A stretch of 64,000 nucleotides of DNA from Saprospiraceae bacterium. Lineage in GTDB: Bacteria > Bacteroidota > Bacteroidia > Chitinophagales > Saprospiraceae. The translations under genes and the position numbers were made by a program. The stretch covers positions 558,001 through 622,000 of the forward strand of contig JADKFX010000001.1 in the NCBI GenBank assembly GCA_016717265.1. Direction: 5' to 3'. Each line of letters starts with the position of its first letter. The stretch's first letter is position 1. The notes beneath the pieces are model-generated. The model made no database searches and was not told where the DNA came from. It worked only from the letters and a program-made list of their open reading frames with translations. This document shows positions 35,347 to 45,488 of the stretch, in pieces.

Positions 35347-38300
35347 TTAAAGCTTTACTAATTTATAGGTATATTGTTTGTTGTTTACAAGAATAGTTGC
35401 AGAATATACACCCGTATTCATTAATGTAATTTTATGCTTATTTTTTCCAGTTGACAAATCAAGTCGACCAGAATGATAAACTGTTTTACCTTGTGTATTG
35501 GAGATAATAATTTCAACATTGGAATTTTCAATTAGATCTATTTGAATCGTAGTATACAAATCGAAGGGATTTGGATAGATTGAAATATTTGATTTTTCTA
35601 AATTGACTTTAGAACTTGAAACCGGAATTCCCAAATTATCCTTTCTTGCTATAACAAGTGCAGTACTTTTATTAAAACGAATATCTATACCAGAGGCATC
35701 TTTTAATACTACTGAATTTGCAGAAGAAGGTTCTTGTATTGAAATAAACATGTATTTATAATCTGGTGAAAAAGTCATACCCGTAGGTTCTGATCCAATA
35801 GGTGTTTGCATAAATATTTCCACTTTAGGATTAGCCTGCGTATGGTCTGGTCTAATTACCCAAACAAAATTAGAACCTCCATCTTGTAATACCCAAAGAT
35901 TACCTCTATCATCAAAAGTAAGATTATCATTTCCTTGACCCCATTCTTCAGATACTACATTCTCATTTGAAGTTATCCGGTAAGAATTACCACCTACAAA
36001 TGTTTCAAAGCCTTTTACTGTAGTTCCTTCATCAAGGAATCGGTAAACTCTACCAAAACCTTTTACTGCAAAATAGAGCATTCCATTAATAGGATTAATT
36101 TCTACATCCTCCACACCTGCAAATGCTGTAGCACCATTTTGTTTGGCCCATAATTTTACATCATTGCGTTCTTGTTTTGTAGAATTTGGAACTTCTAACC
36201 AAACACCTTTAGAATCTGTTGCTTCTCCATTTTGAATAGTACCATCTAATTTTAAAACATATAATTTACCTTTTGACAAATTAGTTTCCTGATCTGCAAC
36301 AAATTTATAAACATTTCCATCCGGAGCATCTTCTCCTTGATATAAGGTTTTACGATCATTTTTTATAACAACATTCTCATGGCTCATACATCCTAAAGCC
36401 CATAATTTTTCTTGTCCGTTTCCATAATCTTTTACCAATCTTGTTTTAGGATCGATCTCAACATTCCAACCCAAATCTCTGTAACCATCATTATTTGCAT
36501 CCAGCGGAAAATCTGTTTCTTCACAGGTAATAATCGTGTTCCAGGGTGTTACCGTGCCAGAACAATTTGCTGCAGTCATTACAACCGGCGAAAAGTCAAC
36601 GGCATCAGATGCCGTGATTTGCCAAAGCTTTGTAGTAGGATTAAATTGTAGATCAAAAATTGAAACACCTCCTGGTTCTGTTTCATGATTAATCGATAAG
36701 TGACCATTCGTACTGCTTCCATTAATGGGAACAAATCCTGTAAAATCAAAATTTGTAGAAACCTTTCCATTGCTTCCAACATATGGATCATTTGCAGAAA
36801 CGATGCTCTGAAATGTATGTGTTGAAGGGATTTCAATCGATTGATTCTGATTTCTAGGTAATAAACTCGTGAAACAGGCTATGTGTTGATCATTATTACC
36901 TATACAACCAAGATCTGTTGGATTACTTTGAAATTTTTGATTTAGTATTTGAAGATCAAATGACAAGTCAGAACTAAAACCTTCCCATTGATGAATTTCA
37001 GCAGCTATTATATTATTACCCTGGACAAAATATGATTTTGGAATATCCAGAACATAATAATAAAGCTCTTCATTACCTACAATTCGTTTAATTGCTTTCG
37101 TAGATGAATCCACTGCCGTTCCAGGCATATTTGATCTAAATGCTTCGACGCCGTTTATATATAATACGATACCATCATCGGCTCTTACATTAAATTCGAT
37201 TTGATTTGTTAGTGAATTTGAATCTGCAATAGAAATCTTTTTTCTAAAATACGCTGTCAATATCTTATTATTATTATCTACACCAAAATTAATTTTTGTA
37301 GCAATAAAAGGATCTCCATAACCTAAAGGTGCTGAACCTGAATTCCAATTTTTATCTTGAAAACTTAAAGTATTCCAATCCTTTGGTGGTGCTTCCGCAC
37401 GATCCCAATAATACCAATCCGCTTTGCGATTTAATGGGTAGGCGGTTATTGGCAGTTCAGGTTTTTCAGATTGTAAATATTCAATCACCAGTTTAACTGC
37501 ATCTGCTGGTGAACCGTCATGTGATTCAGCTTCTCTTAAGCCGGAACCTTTTATAAATAATGAAATCGGATTCCCTGGATTCCAGTTTGCCTGTGCTAAA
37601 ATATTATTTAATAACAATGTAATATCTGCACTTTGTTGATCCGTCGATTTTTGACCTATCGCTGTCCAACTTCCAACCGGAATATTCCAAATAATGGAAT
37701 CATTGAAAACCGGTCTTTTCGTCAGATTAAACGGATCATTTGAATTATAAGACAAAGGATTTTCAGATTTTTCAGCCCAAATAGTCAAATTACATGGATC
37801 CGTATTTTTATTAGTATTATCAACCGTGAATTGCAAATACGCTTTATGAATAATTGCTTCTTTTGGAATATTGACATTTGTAAATCGCATCCCAATATAT
37901 AAAGGATCAATATTATCCTTTGTTTCCATACCCAGCTCTAGATCAGAACTTCCAGCATCCATAGAACCTACCACCTTAGTTTGGTTTGCTCCCGGTAAAT
38001 ATTCTTCAAGATCATCTTCTGGAGTAGTTATAGAAAAGATTGATTTGGCAATCGGTATATATTCAATAATTAATTGCGGAGCATCGGCAGGAGATCCATC
38101 GTAAGATTCAGCTTCTTTAAGTCCGGTACCTTTTATAAATAAGGCCAATGCATTCCCAGAATTCCAATTAGTCTGATTTACGAGTTTTTGAACAAGGGAA
38201 GAAATATCAGTACTTTTTTGGTCTACAGATTTTTGACCAATAACAGTCCAGGAACCTGTTGGGATATTCCAGGATACAGAATCTGAAAATACAGGACGTT

Positions 38301-39276
38301 TTGTTAAATTAAAAGGATCGCTAGCATTAAATGCATTTGCATTTTCTGATTGTTCAGCATAAATATGAAGATTCGTTGGATCTGTATTTTTATTCGTATT
38401 GTCGACTGTAAACTGAATATAAGCAGATTTTATTAATGCGTCTTTAGGAATTAAAATATTCGTAAATCGCATGCCAACATATTGTGGATCTACATTATTG
38501 ATCGTTTCCATTCCAAGTTCCAAATCTGAACTACCAACATCCATGGCACCAGGTACTTTCGTTTGATTAGGCGCTGGCAAATATTCTTCTAAATCATCTT
38601 CCGGCGTTTGAATTCTTTGAGTAAAATTTAATGCCGGGATAAATTCTATAATTAAAAGTGGTGCATCTGCCGGTGAACCATCAAAGGATTCAGCTTCTCT
38701 CAAGCCACTTCCTTTAATGAATAAAGACAAGGCATTTCCTCCATTCCAACTTTCCTGATCAACGATTCTTTGAATTAAAATGGATACATCTGTACTTTGT
38801 TGATCTAACGATTTTTGACCAATCGTTGTCCAGCTACCAACCGGAATATTCCACTCAACAGAATCATTGAAGAAATTTCTTTTTGATAAATTAAATGGTT
38901 GACTGCCGTCGAAAGAAATTGAATTTGAAGTAGACTCTGCATAAATAAATAAATTACATGGATCTGTATTTTTATTAGTGTTATCTACTGTAAATTGTAA
39001 GTAAGCTTTGGATATTAAAGAACCTTTAGGAATTGCTATATTTGTAAACCGCAAACCAATTAACATCGGATCTACATTATCTTTTGTTTCCATTCCAAGT
39101 TCAAGATCTGAACTACCAATATCCATGGATCCAAGAATTTTTGTTTGATTTGCTCCAGGAATGTATTCTTCAAGATCATCCTCTGGTGTAGAAATTCTGA
39201 CAGACAAGGTTTGTTGTGAAAAGGAATCCTGTAGTTTTAATAATAGCAATGCAAAAATTAGTAAATTTAATTTCAT
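35347..39276 (-). CDS. Secreted PhoX-like (DUF839) protein with three N-terminal repeats and T9SS tail
   Basis: The 1309-residue protein has a signal peptide (1-20), three repeats of about 195 residues starting at about 29, 223 and 418, each opening TPEDDLEEY and containing AYLQFTVDNTNKNTDP and LFIKG(S/T)GL(R/K)EAES, then a ~170-residue jelly-roll-like domain (WYYWDRAEAPPKDWN), a PhoX-like DUF839 domain (about 800-1200) with NHETEPGG, ITCEET, SHEN and YQGEDAPDG, and a type IX tail (SIYPNPF). PhoX enzymes are Ca/Fe phosphatases; key acidic residues appear kept. The repeats are probably carbohydrate-binding or adhesive modules. Confidence 0.85.
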   Translation of the reverse strand: MKLNLLIFALLLLKLQDSFSQQTLSVRISTPEDDLEEYIPGANQTKILGSMDIGSSDLELGMETKDNVDPMLIGLRFTNIAIPKGSLISKAYLQFTVDNTNKNTDPCNLFIYAESTSNSISFDGSQPFNLSKRNFFNDSVEWNIPVGSWTTIGQKSLDQQSTDVSILIQRIVDQESWNGGNALSLFIKGSGLREAESFDGSPADAPLLIIEFIPALNFTQRIQTPEDDLEEYLPAPNQTKVPGAMDVGSSDLELGMETINNVDPQYVGMRFTNILIPKDALIKSAYIQFTVDNTNKNTDPTNLHIYAEQSENANAFNASDPFNLTKRPVFSDSVSWNIPTGSWTVIGQKSVDQKSTDISSLVQKLVNQTNWNSGNALALFIKGTGLKEAESYDGSPADAPQLIIEYIPIAKSIFSITTPEDDLEEYLPGANQTKVVGSMDAGSSDLELGMETKDNIDPLYIGMRFTNVNIPKEAIIHKAYLQFTVDNTNKNTDPCNLTIWAEKSENPLSYNSNDPFNLTKRPVFNDSIIWNIPVGSWTAIGQKSTDQQSADITLLLNNILAQANWNPGNPISLFIKGSGLREAESHDGSPADAVKLVIEYLQSEKPELPITAYPLNRKADWYYWDRAEAPPKDWNTLSFQDKNWNSGSAPLGYGDPFIATKINFGVDNNNKILTAYFRKKISIADSNSLTNQIEFNVRADDGIVLYINGVEAFRSNMPGTAVDSSTKAIKRIVGNEELYYYVLDIPKSYFVQGNNIIAAEIHQWEGFSSDLSFDLQILNQKFQSNPTDLGCIGNNDQHIACFTSLLPRNQNQSIEIPSTHTFQSIVSANDPYVGSNGKVSTNFDFTGFVPINGSSTNGHLSINHETEPGGVSIFDLQFNPTTKLWQITASDAVDFSPVVMTAANCSGTVTPWNTIITCEETDFPLDANNDGYRDLGWNVEIDPKTRLVKDYGNGQEKLWALGCMSHENVVIKNDRKTLYQGEDAPDGNVYKFVADQETNLSKGKLYVLKLDGTIQNGEATDSKGVWLEVPNSTKQERNDVKLWAKQNGATAFAGVEDVEINPINGMLYFAVKGFGRVYRFLDEGTTVKGFETFVGGNSYRITSNENVVSEEWGQGNDNLTFDDRGNLWVLQDGGSNFVWVIRPDHTQANPKVEIFMQTPIGSEPTGMTFSPDYKYMFISIQEPSSANSVVLKDASGIDIRFNKSTALVIARKDNLGIPVSSSKVNLEKSNISIYPNPFDLYTTIQIDLIENSNVEIIISNTQGKTVYHSGRLDLSTGKNKHKITLMNTGVYSATILVNNKQYTYKLVKL

Positions 39277-39652
39277 AATTTAATTTTTGCTCAAACATAG
39301 ATCATTAAACTGCCTCGCAAGTTAAATTAATATTATACTTGTTTTATGTTATCATATCCTAATTGTAAATTAATAATTTATAAATCATTAATTTAAAAAT
39401 AATAATTCAACAAGTTTTTATTTATAAATTGCAAAGTATATTTTTTTAACTCAAACCTGGCTATTGAAATTATAGTATGATAATTCATAATTTAAACTAA
39501 AAAATGAAGCATTATAAATCATACATAAAATTTACCGGAAATCTTATCCATTGGCTTACAATTCAAGCATTTCGGATTAAAGAACTACTTTTGTAGCTCA
39601 AATTAATGGATCCTATTTATTTAAACCTTAAATTTATAAAATCCCAACATCC
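39277..39652. other. Divergent intergenic region
   Basis: The stretch is very AT-rich and lies between the divergent PhoX-like and epimerase genes. TACTTTTG at 39,586-39,593 fits the -7 box for the epimerase, without a well-placed -33 box. Nothing else is seen. Confidence 0.4.
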
Positions 39653-40624
39653 ATGGAGTTAAACAACAGTAAAATATTGGTAATAGGAGGTGCAGGATTT
39701 ATAGGCAGCTTTGTAGTAGAAGAATTGCTTAAGCATGCAGTTTCTGAAGTAGTAATATATGACAACTTTACAAGAGGGAAAAAAGAATATTTAGAACAGG
39801 TTTTAAAAGATCCCAGGTGTAGCATTTTCCCATTTGGAGGCGACATTCGGGATCTGGACATCCTCGATGCAGCCATGAAAGACAAAGACTATGTAATTAG
39901 TTTAGCAGCAATGTGGTTATTGCATTGCAAAGATTATCCCAGGACTGCTTTTGAAGTGAATATCACCGGTACGTTTAATATTCTCGAGGCCTGTGTACGC
40001 AATAAAATTAAAAAATTAGTCTGGTCTTCTTCTGCATCCGTTTATGGAGATGCCGTTGAGATTCCAATGACAGAATCGCATCCTTATAATAACAAAAACT
40101 TTTATGGGGCTACTAAAATTGCCGGAGAAGCAATGTGCACGGCCTATAATGATCGATATGGATTGCAAGTAATTGGATTGAGATATATGAATGTTTATGG
40201 TCCTCATCAAGATCAAACAGCGGCCTATACTGGTGTCATTCCAATCATGCTAAATAAGATTGATGCAAACGAGCAACCTATTATTAATGGAGATGGTTCT
40301 CAAGCCTATGATTTTATCTATGTAGAAGATGTAGCCAGGGCGAATTTATGTGCAATTACTTCAAATGTGGAGTTTGGATTTTATAATGTTGGGACTGAAG
40401 TTCAAACTTCCATTCGTGTTTTATGTGATACCATACTTCAATTAAAGAATTCCAATTTAACAGTACAGTACAAACCTTATTCAGCAGATGATGCCCGTGC
40501 ATTAGTACAAAACCGGATAGGCTCTAGAGCAAAGGCAGAACAGGAATTAGGTTTTTTATTCAAATACTCTTTGGAAGAAGGTCTCTTAAAATTGATTGCC
40601 TGGAGAGAATCTGGTGTTTCTTAA
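39653..40624 (+). CDS. NAD-dependent sugar-nucleotide epimerase/dehydratase
   Basis: The 323-residue extended short-chain dehydrogenase has the NAD motif VIGGAGFIGS at the N-terminus, the catalytic Ser in VWSSSASVYGD (about residues 122-132) and YGATK (Tyr and Lys, about residues 147-151). Relatives are UDP-glucose 4-epimerases and UDP-GlcNAc/GalNAc epimerases (WbpP/WbgU). RYMNVYGPHQD and GDGSQAYDFIYVEDVARA are the usual substrate-binding segments. It probably provides a sugar for surface polysaccharide, as asnB-type genes often sit in such clusters. Confidence 0.88.
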   Translation: MELNNSKILVIGGAGFIGSFVVEELLKHAVSEVVIYDNFTRGKKEYLEQVLKDPRCSIFPFGGDIRDLDILDAAMKDKDYVISLAAMWLLHCKDYPRTAFEVNITGTFNILEACVRNKIKKLVWSSSASVYGDAVEIPMTESHPYNNKNFYGATKIAGEAMCTAYNDRYGLQVIGLRYMNVYGPHQDQTAAYTGVIPIMLNKIDANEQPIINGDGSQAYDFIYVEDVARANLCAITSNVEFGFYNVGTEVQTSIRVLCDTILQLKNSNLTVQYKPYSADDARALVQNRIGSRAKAEQELGFLFKYSLEEGLLKLIAWRESGVS

Positions 40625-40870
40625 GACTTTAAATTCCATGAATTAGGGTCTTCAATTGCTAATTTGCATAGTATAAATAATTGAATTTTAATATAGTTTG
40701 TTGATTATCAATGCGCTTTAATGTGCTTTATAGACAATAAATCAAGTCATAAGTTGACTTTTAGTATTTATAGGATAGCTATTGATTTATTTAAAATGTC
40801 TATTCTTTCATTAGTTTTCAACCGGATTCACTGTTTTTGATCAAAGGTCTTATACTTTTGTCTACGAATT

Positions 40871-42775
40871 ATGTGTGGATTAACGGGTATTTTTCATTTT
40901 GATGGGCGAGAAGTTTCTTTAGAACTTTTAAAGAAAATGACATCACAACTAGTGCATCGGGGACCAGATGGTGAAGGATATTATAATAATGGTCAAATCG
41001 GACTTGGTCATCGGAGACTTTCTATTTTAGATTTAAGTGAAAATGGAAAGCAACCTATGTATTCTAAAGATGGAAAATGGGTTTTGGTTTTCAATGGTTG
41101 CATCTACAATTATCAAACCTTAAAGCTTAGTTTGCAAGAAAAAGGCCATCAGTTTATAAGTACCTGCGATACCGAAGTAATCTGTGAAGGTTTGGCTTCG
41201 GAAGGACCCGATTTTATAAAGAAAATGGATGGTATGTTTGCAATTGCAGCATGGAATATTCCGCAAAAAAAATTATGGCTTTCAAGAGATCGTTTTGGGG
41301 TAAAGCCCTTGTATTATTTTCAACATAACAGAACCCTGCTTTTTGCATCCGAAATTAAAGCATTTTTAGTACATCCGGAATTTAAAGTGAAAGTGCAAGC
41401 AGAAGCCTTGAACGAATACTTTACCTTTCAAAACTTATTTTCATTTAAAACTTTATTTGAAGGCGTTTATATGATACCTCCTGCAAATACAATTTGCATT
41501 GAATCGAATAAAGAACTTTTACACAATTCCTGGTGGGATTATGATTTTTCAAATCCGGATACCAAAATTAGTATGGAAGATTCAATTGAAGAAACAAAGC
41601 GCTTATTGGATTGTGCCGTAAAAAAACAAATGATATCGGATGTTCCAGTGGGATCTTATTTAAGTGGTGGAATGGACAGTGGTTCCATAAGTGTATTGGC
41701 AAGTCAAAAAGTAAATCGTTTATATACGTTTACTGCTGGATTTGAAATGAGTGAAGTATTTGGCAATGAAGTAGGATTTGATGAACGACTAGATGCAGAA
41801 ATTACCGCCAATTTTATAAAAAGCGAACATTACGAACAAGTCATCAATGCAGGTGATATTAAATGGAGTTTACCAAAAGTAGTTTGGCATCTTGAAGACC
41901 TAAAAGTTGGCATGAGTTATCCAAATTATTACATTAGTAGGTTGGCTTCTAAATTTGTAAAAGTTTGTTTACAAGGTACCGGTGGAGATGAGATTTTTGG
42001 AGGTTATCCCTGGAGATATTACAGAGTTTTTAAATCCTTAAATCGCTCTGAATATTTTCAAAACTATTATGGTTTTTGGCAACGATTGGTTTCAGATGAA
42101 TCAAAAGCTACGCTTTTTCAAAAAAGAATTCAAGCAGAGATGGATTTTGAATCGCCCCGTCGCATTTTTGAACGGGTGTTTTTATTTAATTCAAAACTAA
42201 AATACGATACACCTGAAGAACATATTCAGAATAGCTTATATTTTGAAAGCAAAACATTTTTACCCGGATTATTATTGGTTGGTGATAAATTAGCAATGGC
42301 CAACGGACTTGAAGAACGCTTTCCTTTTTTAGACAATGAATTAGTAAATTTTGCGCAGAAAATTCCGATCCGTTATAAGCTTGGAAATTTGGAACATATG
42401 AAACGGATTGATGAAAATACAGCCGGCAATAAGCGCGCTTTATATAGTGAATTTGATGATGGTAAAAATGTTTTAAGACAGGCCATGAAAGATATAATAC
42501 CAGAAAAAATTGTCAACCGCAAAAAACAAGGATTTAGTTCGCCGGATGAATCCTGGTATCGCGGAGAAAATGCAGCCTATGTAAAAGATTTATTACTCGG
42601 TAAGAATATTGCCTGTCATGAATTTATAGAGCCTGAATTTATAAAAAATATTATTCATGAACATTGTGATAAAAGAATTAATCATCGACTTTTGATATGG
42701 AGTTTTTTATGTTTTGAATGGTGGTGTCGAATTTTTTTAAAAGGAGAGCATGAGTCCGGTTTAAAAAGTGGCTAA
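40871..42775 (+). CDS. asnB: Asparagine synthase (glutamine-hydrolysing)
   Basis: The 634-residue enzyme starts MCGLTGIF with the catalytic N-terminal Cys of the glutaminase domain, followed by VHRGPDGEG and the HRRLSILDLS segment. The synthetase domain has the PP-loop SYLSGGMDSGSIS (about residues 261-273), LQGTGGDEIFGGY and LEERFPFLDNELV. It amidates aspartate, or a carbohydrate-linked acid if it serves the neighbouring sugar pathway. A -7-like TACTTTTG lies just in front of the start. A terminator follows at 42,934. Confidence 0.93.
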   Translation: MCGLTGIFHFDGREVSLELLKKMTSQLVHRGPDGEGYYNNGQIGLGHRRLSILDLSENGKQPMYSKDGKWVLVFNGCIYNYQTLKLSLQEKGHQFISTCDTEVICEGLASEGPDFIKKMDGMFAIAAWNIPQKKLWLSRDRFGVKPLYYFQHNRTLLFASEIKAFLVHPEFKVKVQAEALNEYFTFQNLFSFKTLFEGVYMIPPANTICIESNKELLHNSWWDYDFSNPDTKISMEDSIEETKRLLDCAVKKQMISDVPVGSYLSGGMDSGSISVLASQKVNRLYTFTAGFEMSEVFGNEVGFDERLDAEITANFIKSEHYEQVINAGDIKWSLPKVVWHLEDLKVGMSYPNYYISRLASKFVKVCLQGTGGDEIFGGYPWRYYRVFKSLNRSEYFQNYYGFWQRLVSDESKATLFQKRIQAEMDFESPRRIFERVFLFNSKLKYDTPEEHIQNSLYFESKTFLPGLLLVGDKLAMANGLEERFPFLDNELVNFAQKIPIRYKLGNLEHMKRIDENTAGNKRALYSEFDDGKNVLRQAMKDIIPEKIVNRKKQGFSSPDESWYRGENAAYVKDLLLGKNIACHEFIEPEFIKNIIHEHCDKRINHRLLIWSFLCFEWWCRIFLKGEHESGLKSG

Positions 42776-42784
42776 TTCAATTTT

Positions 42785-42812
42785 GACTGAGCACTTCGTT
42801 CTTACGAATAAG
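42785..42812 (+). repeat. Short dispersed repeat behind asnB
   Basis: This 28-base segment beginning GACTGAGCACTTCG and ending ACGAATAAG matches 21 of 28 bases of the unit that starts the repeat cluster at 55,209, also directly behind a stop codon. It suggests a genome-wide intergenic repeat. Confidence 0.45.
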
Positions 42813-42933
42813 CTTGAATCAAAAGCAATTTAATAGAATGTATGCTATCTCCACCGAGCAAATATTAGAAAAAATAATTGTGCATATTTCAAAGACTCCA
42901 AAACGATTAATTAAAAATTAATTTAAATCTATA

Positions 42934-42954
42934 CAGGCGGATAATCTCCGCCTG
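42934..42954 (+). terminator. Intrinsic terminator behind asnB
   Basis: CAGGCGGA and TCCGCCTG form a perfect 8-bp stem with a TAATC loop, followed by CAATTTTTT. It lies about 160 bases after the asnB stop. Confidence 0.75.
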
Positions 42955-42966
42955 CAATTTTTTAAT

Positions 42967-43197
42967 ATGAGCAAACTGAATAATATTTTAATTGCATATC
43001 TAGTTGTCTTTTCATTGAAGGCGCAAAGTACATTTAATATTACATTAAAAACAGATTTCAATAATATAGATGGAATTTATCATCCTATAATAGAATTAAA
43101 TAAAGGCAGGTTAATTTCTATTACACATACTGAATACTTAAATAAATATAATAGTGGATCTCATATTACAATGCTAAGTCTAGAATGCAAAACCTAA
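42967..43197 (+). pseudogene. N-terminal fragment of a secreted protein
   Basis: A 76-codon frame begins with a signal peptide (IAYLVVFSLKAQ) and a beta-rich stretch (GIYHPIIELNKGRLISIT) and then stops. No continuation is found in the same or another frame; what follows at 43,200-43,340 has stops in all frames. It starts only 12 bases after the asnB terminator. It is probably a gene start cut off by rearrangement with the transfer-ATPase pseudogene. Confidence 0.5.
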
Positions 43198-43347
43198 AAA
43201 GTTGATAGTTTCATTAGCACTGCAAACGCTCCATTAATTAGTGATGCAAAAATTCTAAATAATTGCAATTATTTGTAAGGTGCAAAATTTTTAGATATTA
43301 ATACTTCAATCAGAAGAGTATTGATAGAAAACACAGAAGAAGTGTCT

Positions 43348-43913
43348 TAACGTAAAGCAATGGATGAAAAGAAAATTGTTTTGGTAAATTTATCCAAAGG
43401 ACATGTAGGAGCGGATGCATAGCATATACCTGGAGCTTTAAGTATTACCTCAATAGCTTCTGCTGCATTTAACCGAGTTGATACTCCTGAAGTAAACCGA
43501 ATTCCGTTCATGGTATACATGGATGAATTTCACAACTTCACTACCTTATCATTAGTCAATATGTTTTCCGAATTAAGAAAATTCAAGGTAGGAATGACAT
43601 TAGATACGTGATTCAACTCGATGACGACATTAAAAGCCCAGCGCTTGGTAATGCTGGAACTAATATTTCATTTAGAATCGGAACCGAAGATGCAATGTAT
43701 AACAGAGCGTTTCCGCAAATAGGCAGCTGGAGCACGATAGTGCTGCAAATGATGGAACAGTGTGAACTGCGATAAATTAAGCTAATCAAAATGTATCCTG
43801 AATTTGATGTTGAAGATTTTATCAATCTTTCAAACTACAAGATATATTTGAAGCTTTTGATTGATGGTAAACCCAGCAGGCCATTTAGTGCATACTCTAT
43901 AAAACTTAATTAA
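43348..43913 (+). pseudogene. C-terminal remnant of a VirD4/TraG- or HerA-like DNA-transfer ATPase
   Basis: The sequence is full of stops and at least one frameshift but is recognisable. It reads MDEKKIVLVNLSKGHVGADA, stop, SITSIASAAFNRVDTPEVNR, then IPFMVYMDEFHNFTTLSLVN (Walker B-like YMDEFHNF), MFSELRKFKVGMTL, a frameshift, QLDDDIKSPALGNAGTNISF and RIGTEDA, and ends NYKIYLKLLIDGKPSRPFSA before a TAA. This is the C-terminal half of the coupling-type ATPases with a TraM-recognition domain (DUF87 type). The gene is dead. Confidence 0.75.
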
Positions 43914-43949
43914 AAGATCATAGCTTTAATTTAAAATTAAAGAAAGATC

Positions 43950-45488
43950 TTATTCTTTTATAAACTTATCAGTCCAATAGTTTCCTTTCTGGTCTATTAT
44001 TTGAATAATAAACATGCCTGGTTGTAAACCTTGTATGGGAATTTTAATTTCTTCTTGGATTAAATTGTATTGCTGAGTTAAAAGAACTTTTCCATTAAGA
44101 TCTGTTAGGCGCAAACTAAATTGAGAATTAATTTTGCCTTTGAGGTCGTGTATAAATAAAACTGTACTTACAGGATTTGGATAAATTATTATATCTAAGT
44201 CTTTAAATTTATATTCATTGTCAACTGCCGTATTAAGTGGAAACGAGATGGTGCTATCACAGGGATATGGATCATCTACCCTATAATGAGGAAAATTAGG
44301 AATTGCAAAACTATTGCGTGTTGGAAGTTTTAAACCACGATTAACTAAATTACATTCTTTTCCTTTCTTATTAGGTTCCATAATAACATGTAAATATCGA
44401 TTGCCTCCGTAGGTTGAAATATATATTCTACAATCTGGTGCCAGTGCCATTTGCAAATAAGTAGTAGGATAAGGATCAAAAAAGTTATCAAAAACTCCAA
44501 CAGTATCTATTGAAAGACTAGGATTTTGTTCTAAAAGATCTACTTGTAAAACTTCAGTAGGATTACTAATGTATACAAAACGTGAATTTGGAGAAAAGGA
44601 ACATCCACTTATAACATTTTGAGAATAAGTTAAAAAATAATGATGAAAATTACTTAGAACACCGGTACTTCTGTCGAAATCGAAAACTTGAAGTCCATTT
44701 GAACGTGTATAAATAGCATATTTTTTACCATCTGGTGAAAAAACACCTTGCCCCCCACCGTTTGAGATACTATCATTTTTGACTCCAATTTGTTGATCCA
44801 ATGCTTTTTCAATACCATTTTTCGTATACAATAAAATCCAAAAACGATTAACATCTTTTTGAGGTGCGATTAACCACCAAGATAAATAGTCCTTGTTTGG
44901 AATTGAAGTAAATCCATGACCAATCAATCTGCTATATAAAATTATTTTGTTTTTTGATAAAACCGAATTAGTTCTCAAATCTATCTTTGACTCAAGGATT
45001 GCCTTTCTATTTACCTTAGGTTCAATTCCGATGGTGTCTATTATTGTATGTAGAAAAATTATTTGATCCGAATCATTCAAAAAATTTATGAATGTTCCTG
45101 CTTGAACACTAGGAAGATATTTTGGACAAGCTACAGGCCAAACTTTGCCATAACTGATAGAATCTCCTCCATTTAATATATCTGCATCTTTGTCAGCAAT
45201 TGAGCATCCATTAGACATATATAATAGTTCCCCTGTATTTTTTGAAAAACTATTTGATTGATAGTTAAATTCAAATAAACGCGCTTGAGGAATAAAGCTA
45301 ATTCTACCGTTTTGAAATGACATAATGACTCCTCCAAATGGATTTGTGCTATCTGGTATCCCGGTGCCATAACCAAATAACCAATTATAATCAAAATGCT
45401 TTTGGGCTTGCATTCCAAACACAATCCCAATTAGCAATATAAATGCTATGCTTAATTTTAATTTTGAATGAAAACTTTGGTTGACCAT
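43950..45488 (-). CDS. Secreted beta-propeller-like protein with T9SS tail
   Basis: The 512-residue protein has a signal peptide (LSIAFILLIGIVFGMQAQ), then a WD40-like/PQQ-like propeller region with repeated blades such as GGGQGVFSPDGKKYAIYTRSNGLQVFDFDRS and GCSFSPNSRFVYISNPTEVLQVDL. It ends in a type IX sorting domain of about 85 residues (DIIIYPNPVS ... GMFIIQI). It is presumably cell-surface or released; no enzyme motif is seen. Its start overlaps by 31 bases the end of the fragment upstream. Confidence 0.8.
   Translation of the reverse strand: MVNQSFHSKLKLSIAFILLIGIVFGMQAQKHFDYNWLFGYGTGIPDSTNPFGGVIMSFQNGRISFIPQARLFEFNYQSNSFSKNTGELLYMSNGCSIADKDADILNGGDSISYGKVWPVACPKYLPSVQAGTFINFLNDSDQIIFLHTIIDTIGIEPKVNRKAILESKIDLRTNSVLSKNKIILYSRLIGHGFTSIPNKDYLSWWLIAPQKDVNRFWILLYTKNGIEKALDQQIGVKNDSISNGGGQGVFSPDGKKYAIYTRSNGLQVFDFDRSTGVLSNFHHYFLTYSQNVISGCSFSPNSRFVYISNPTEVLQVDLLEQNPSLSIDTVGVFDNFFDPYPTTYLQMALAPDCRIYISTYGGNRYLHVIMEPNKKGKECNLVNRGLKLPTRNSFAIPNFPHYRVDDPYPCDSTISFPLNTAVDNEYKFKDLDIIIYPNPVSTVLFIHDLKGKINSQFSLRLTDLNGKVLLTQQYNLIQEEIKIPIQGLQPGMFIIQIIDQKGNYWTDKFIKE

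Noticed and set aside
36412..36836. Open frames inside the PhoX-like gene on both strands
   Set aside because: Overlap strongly supported coding sequence in another frame and look random.
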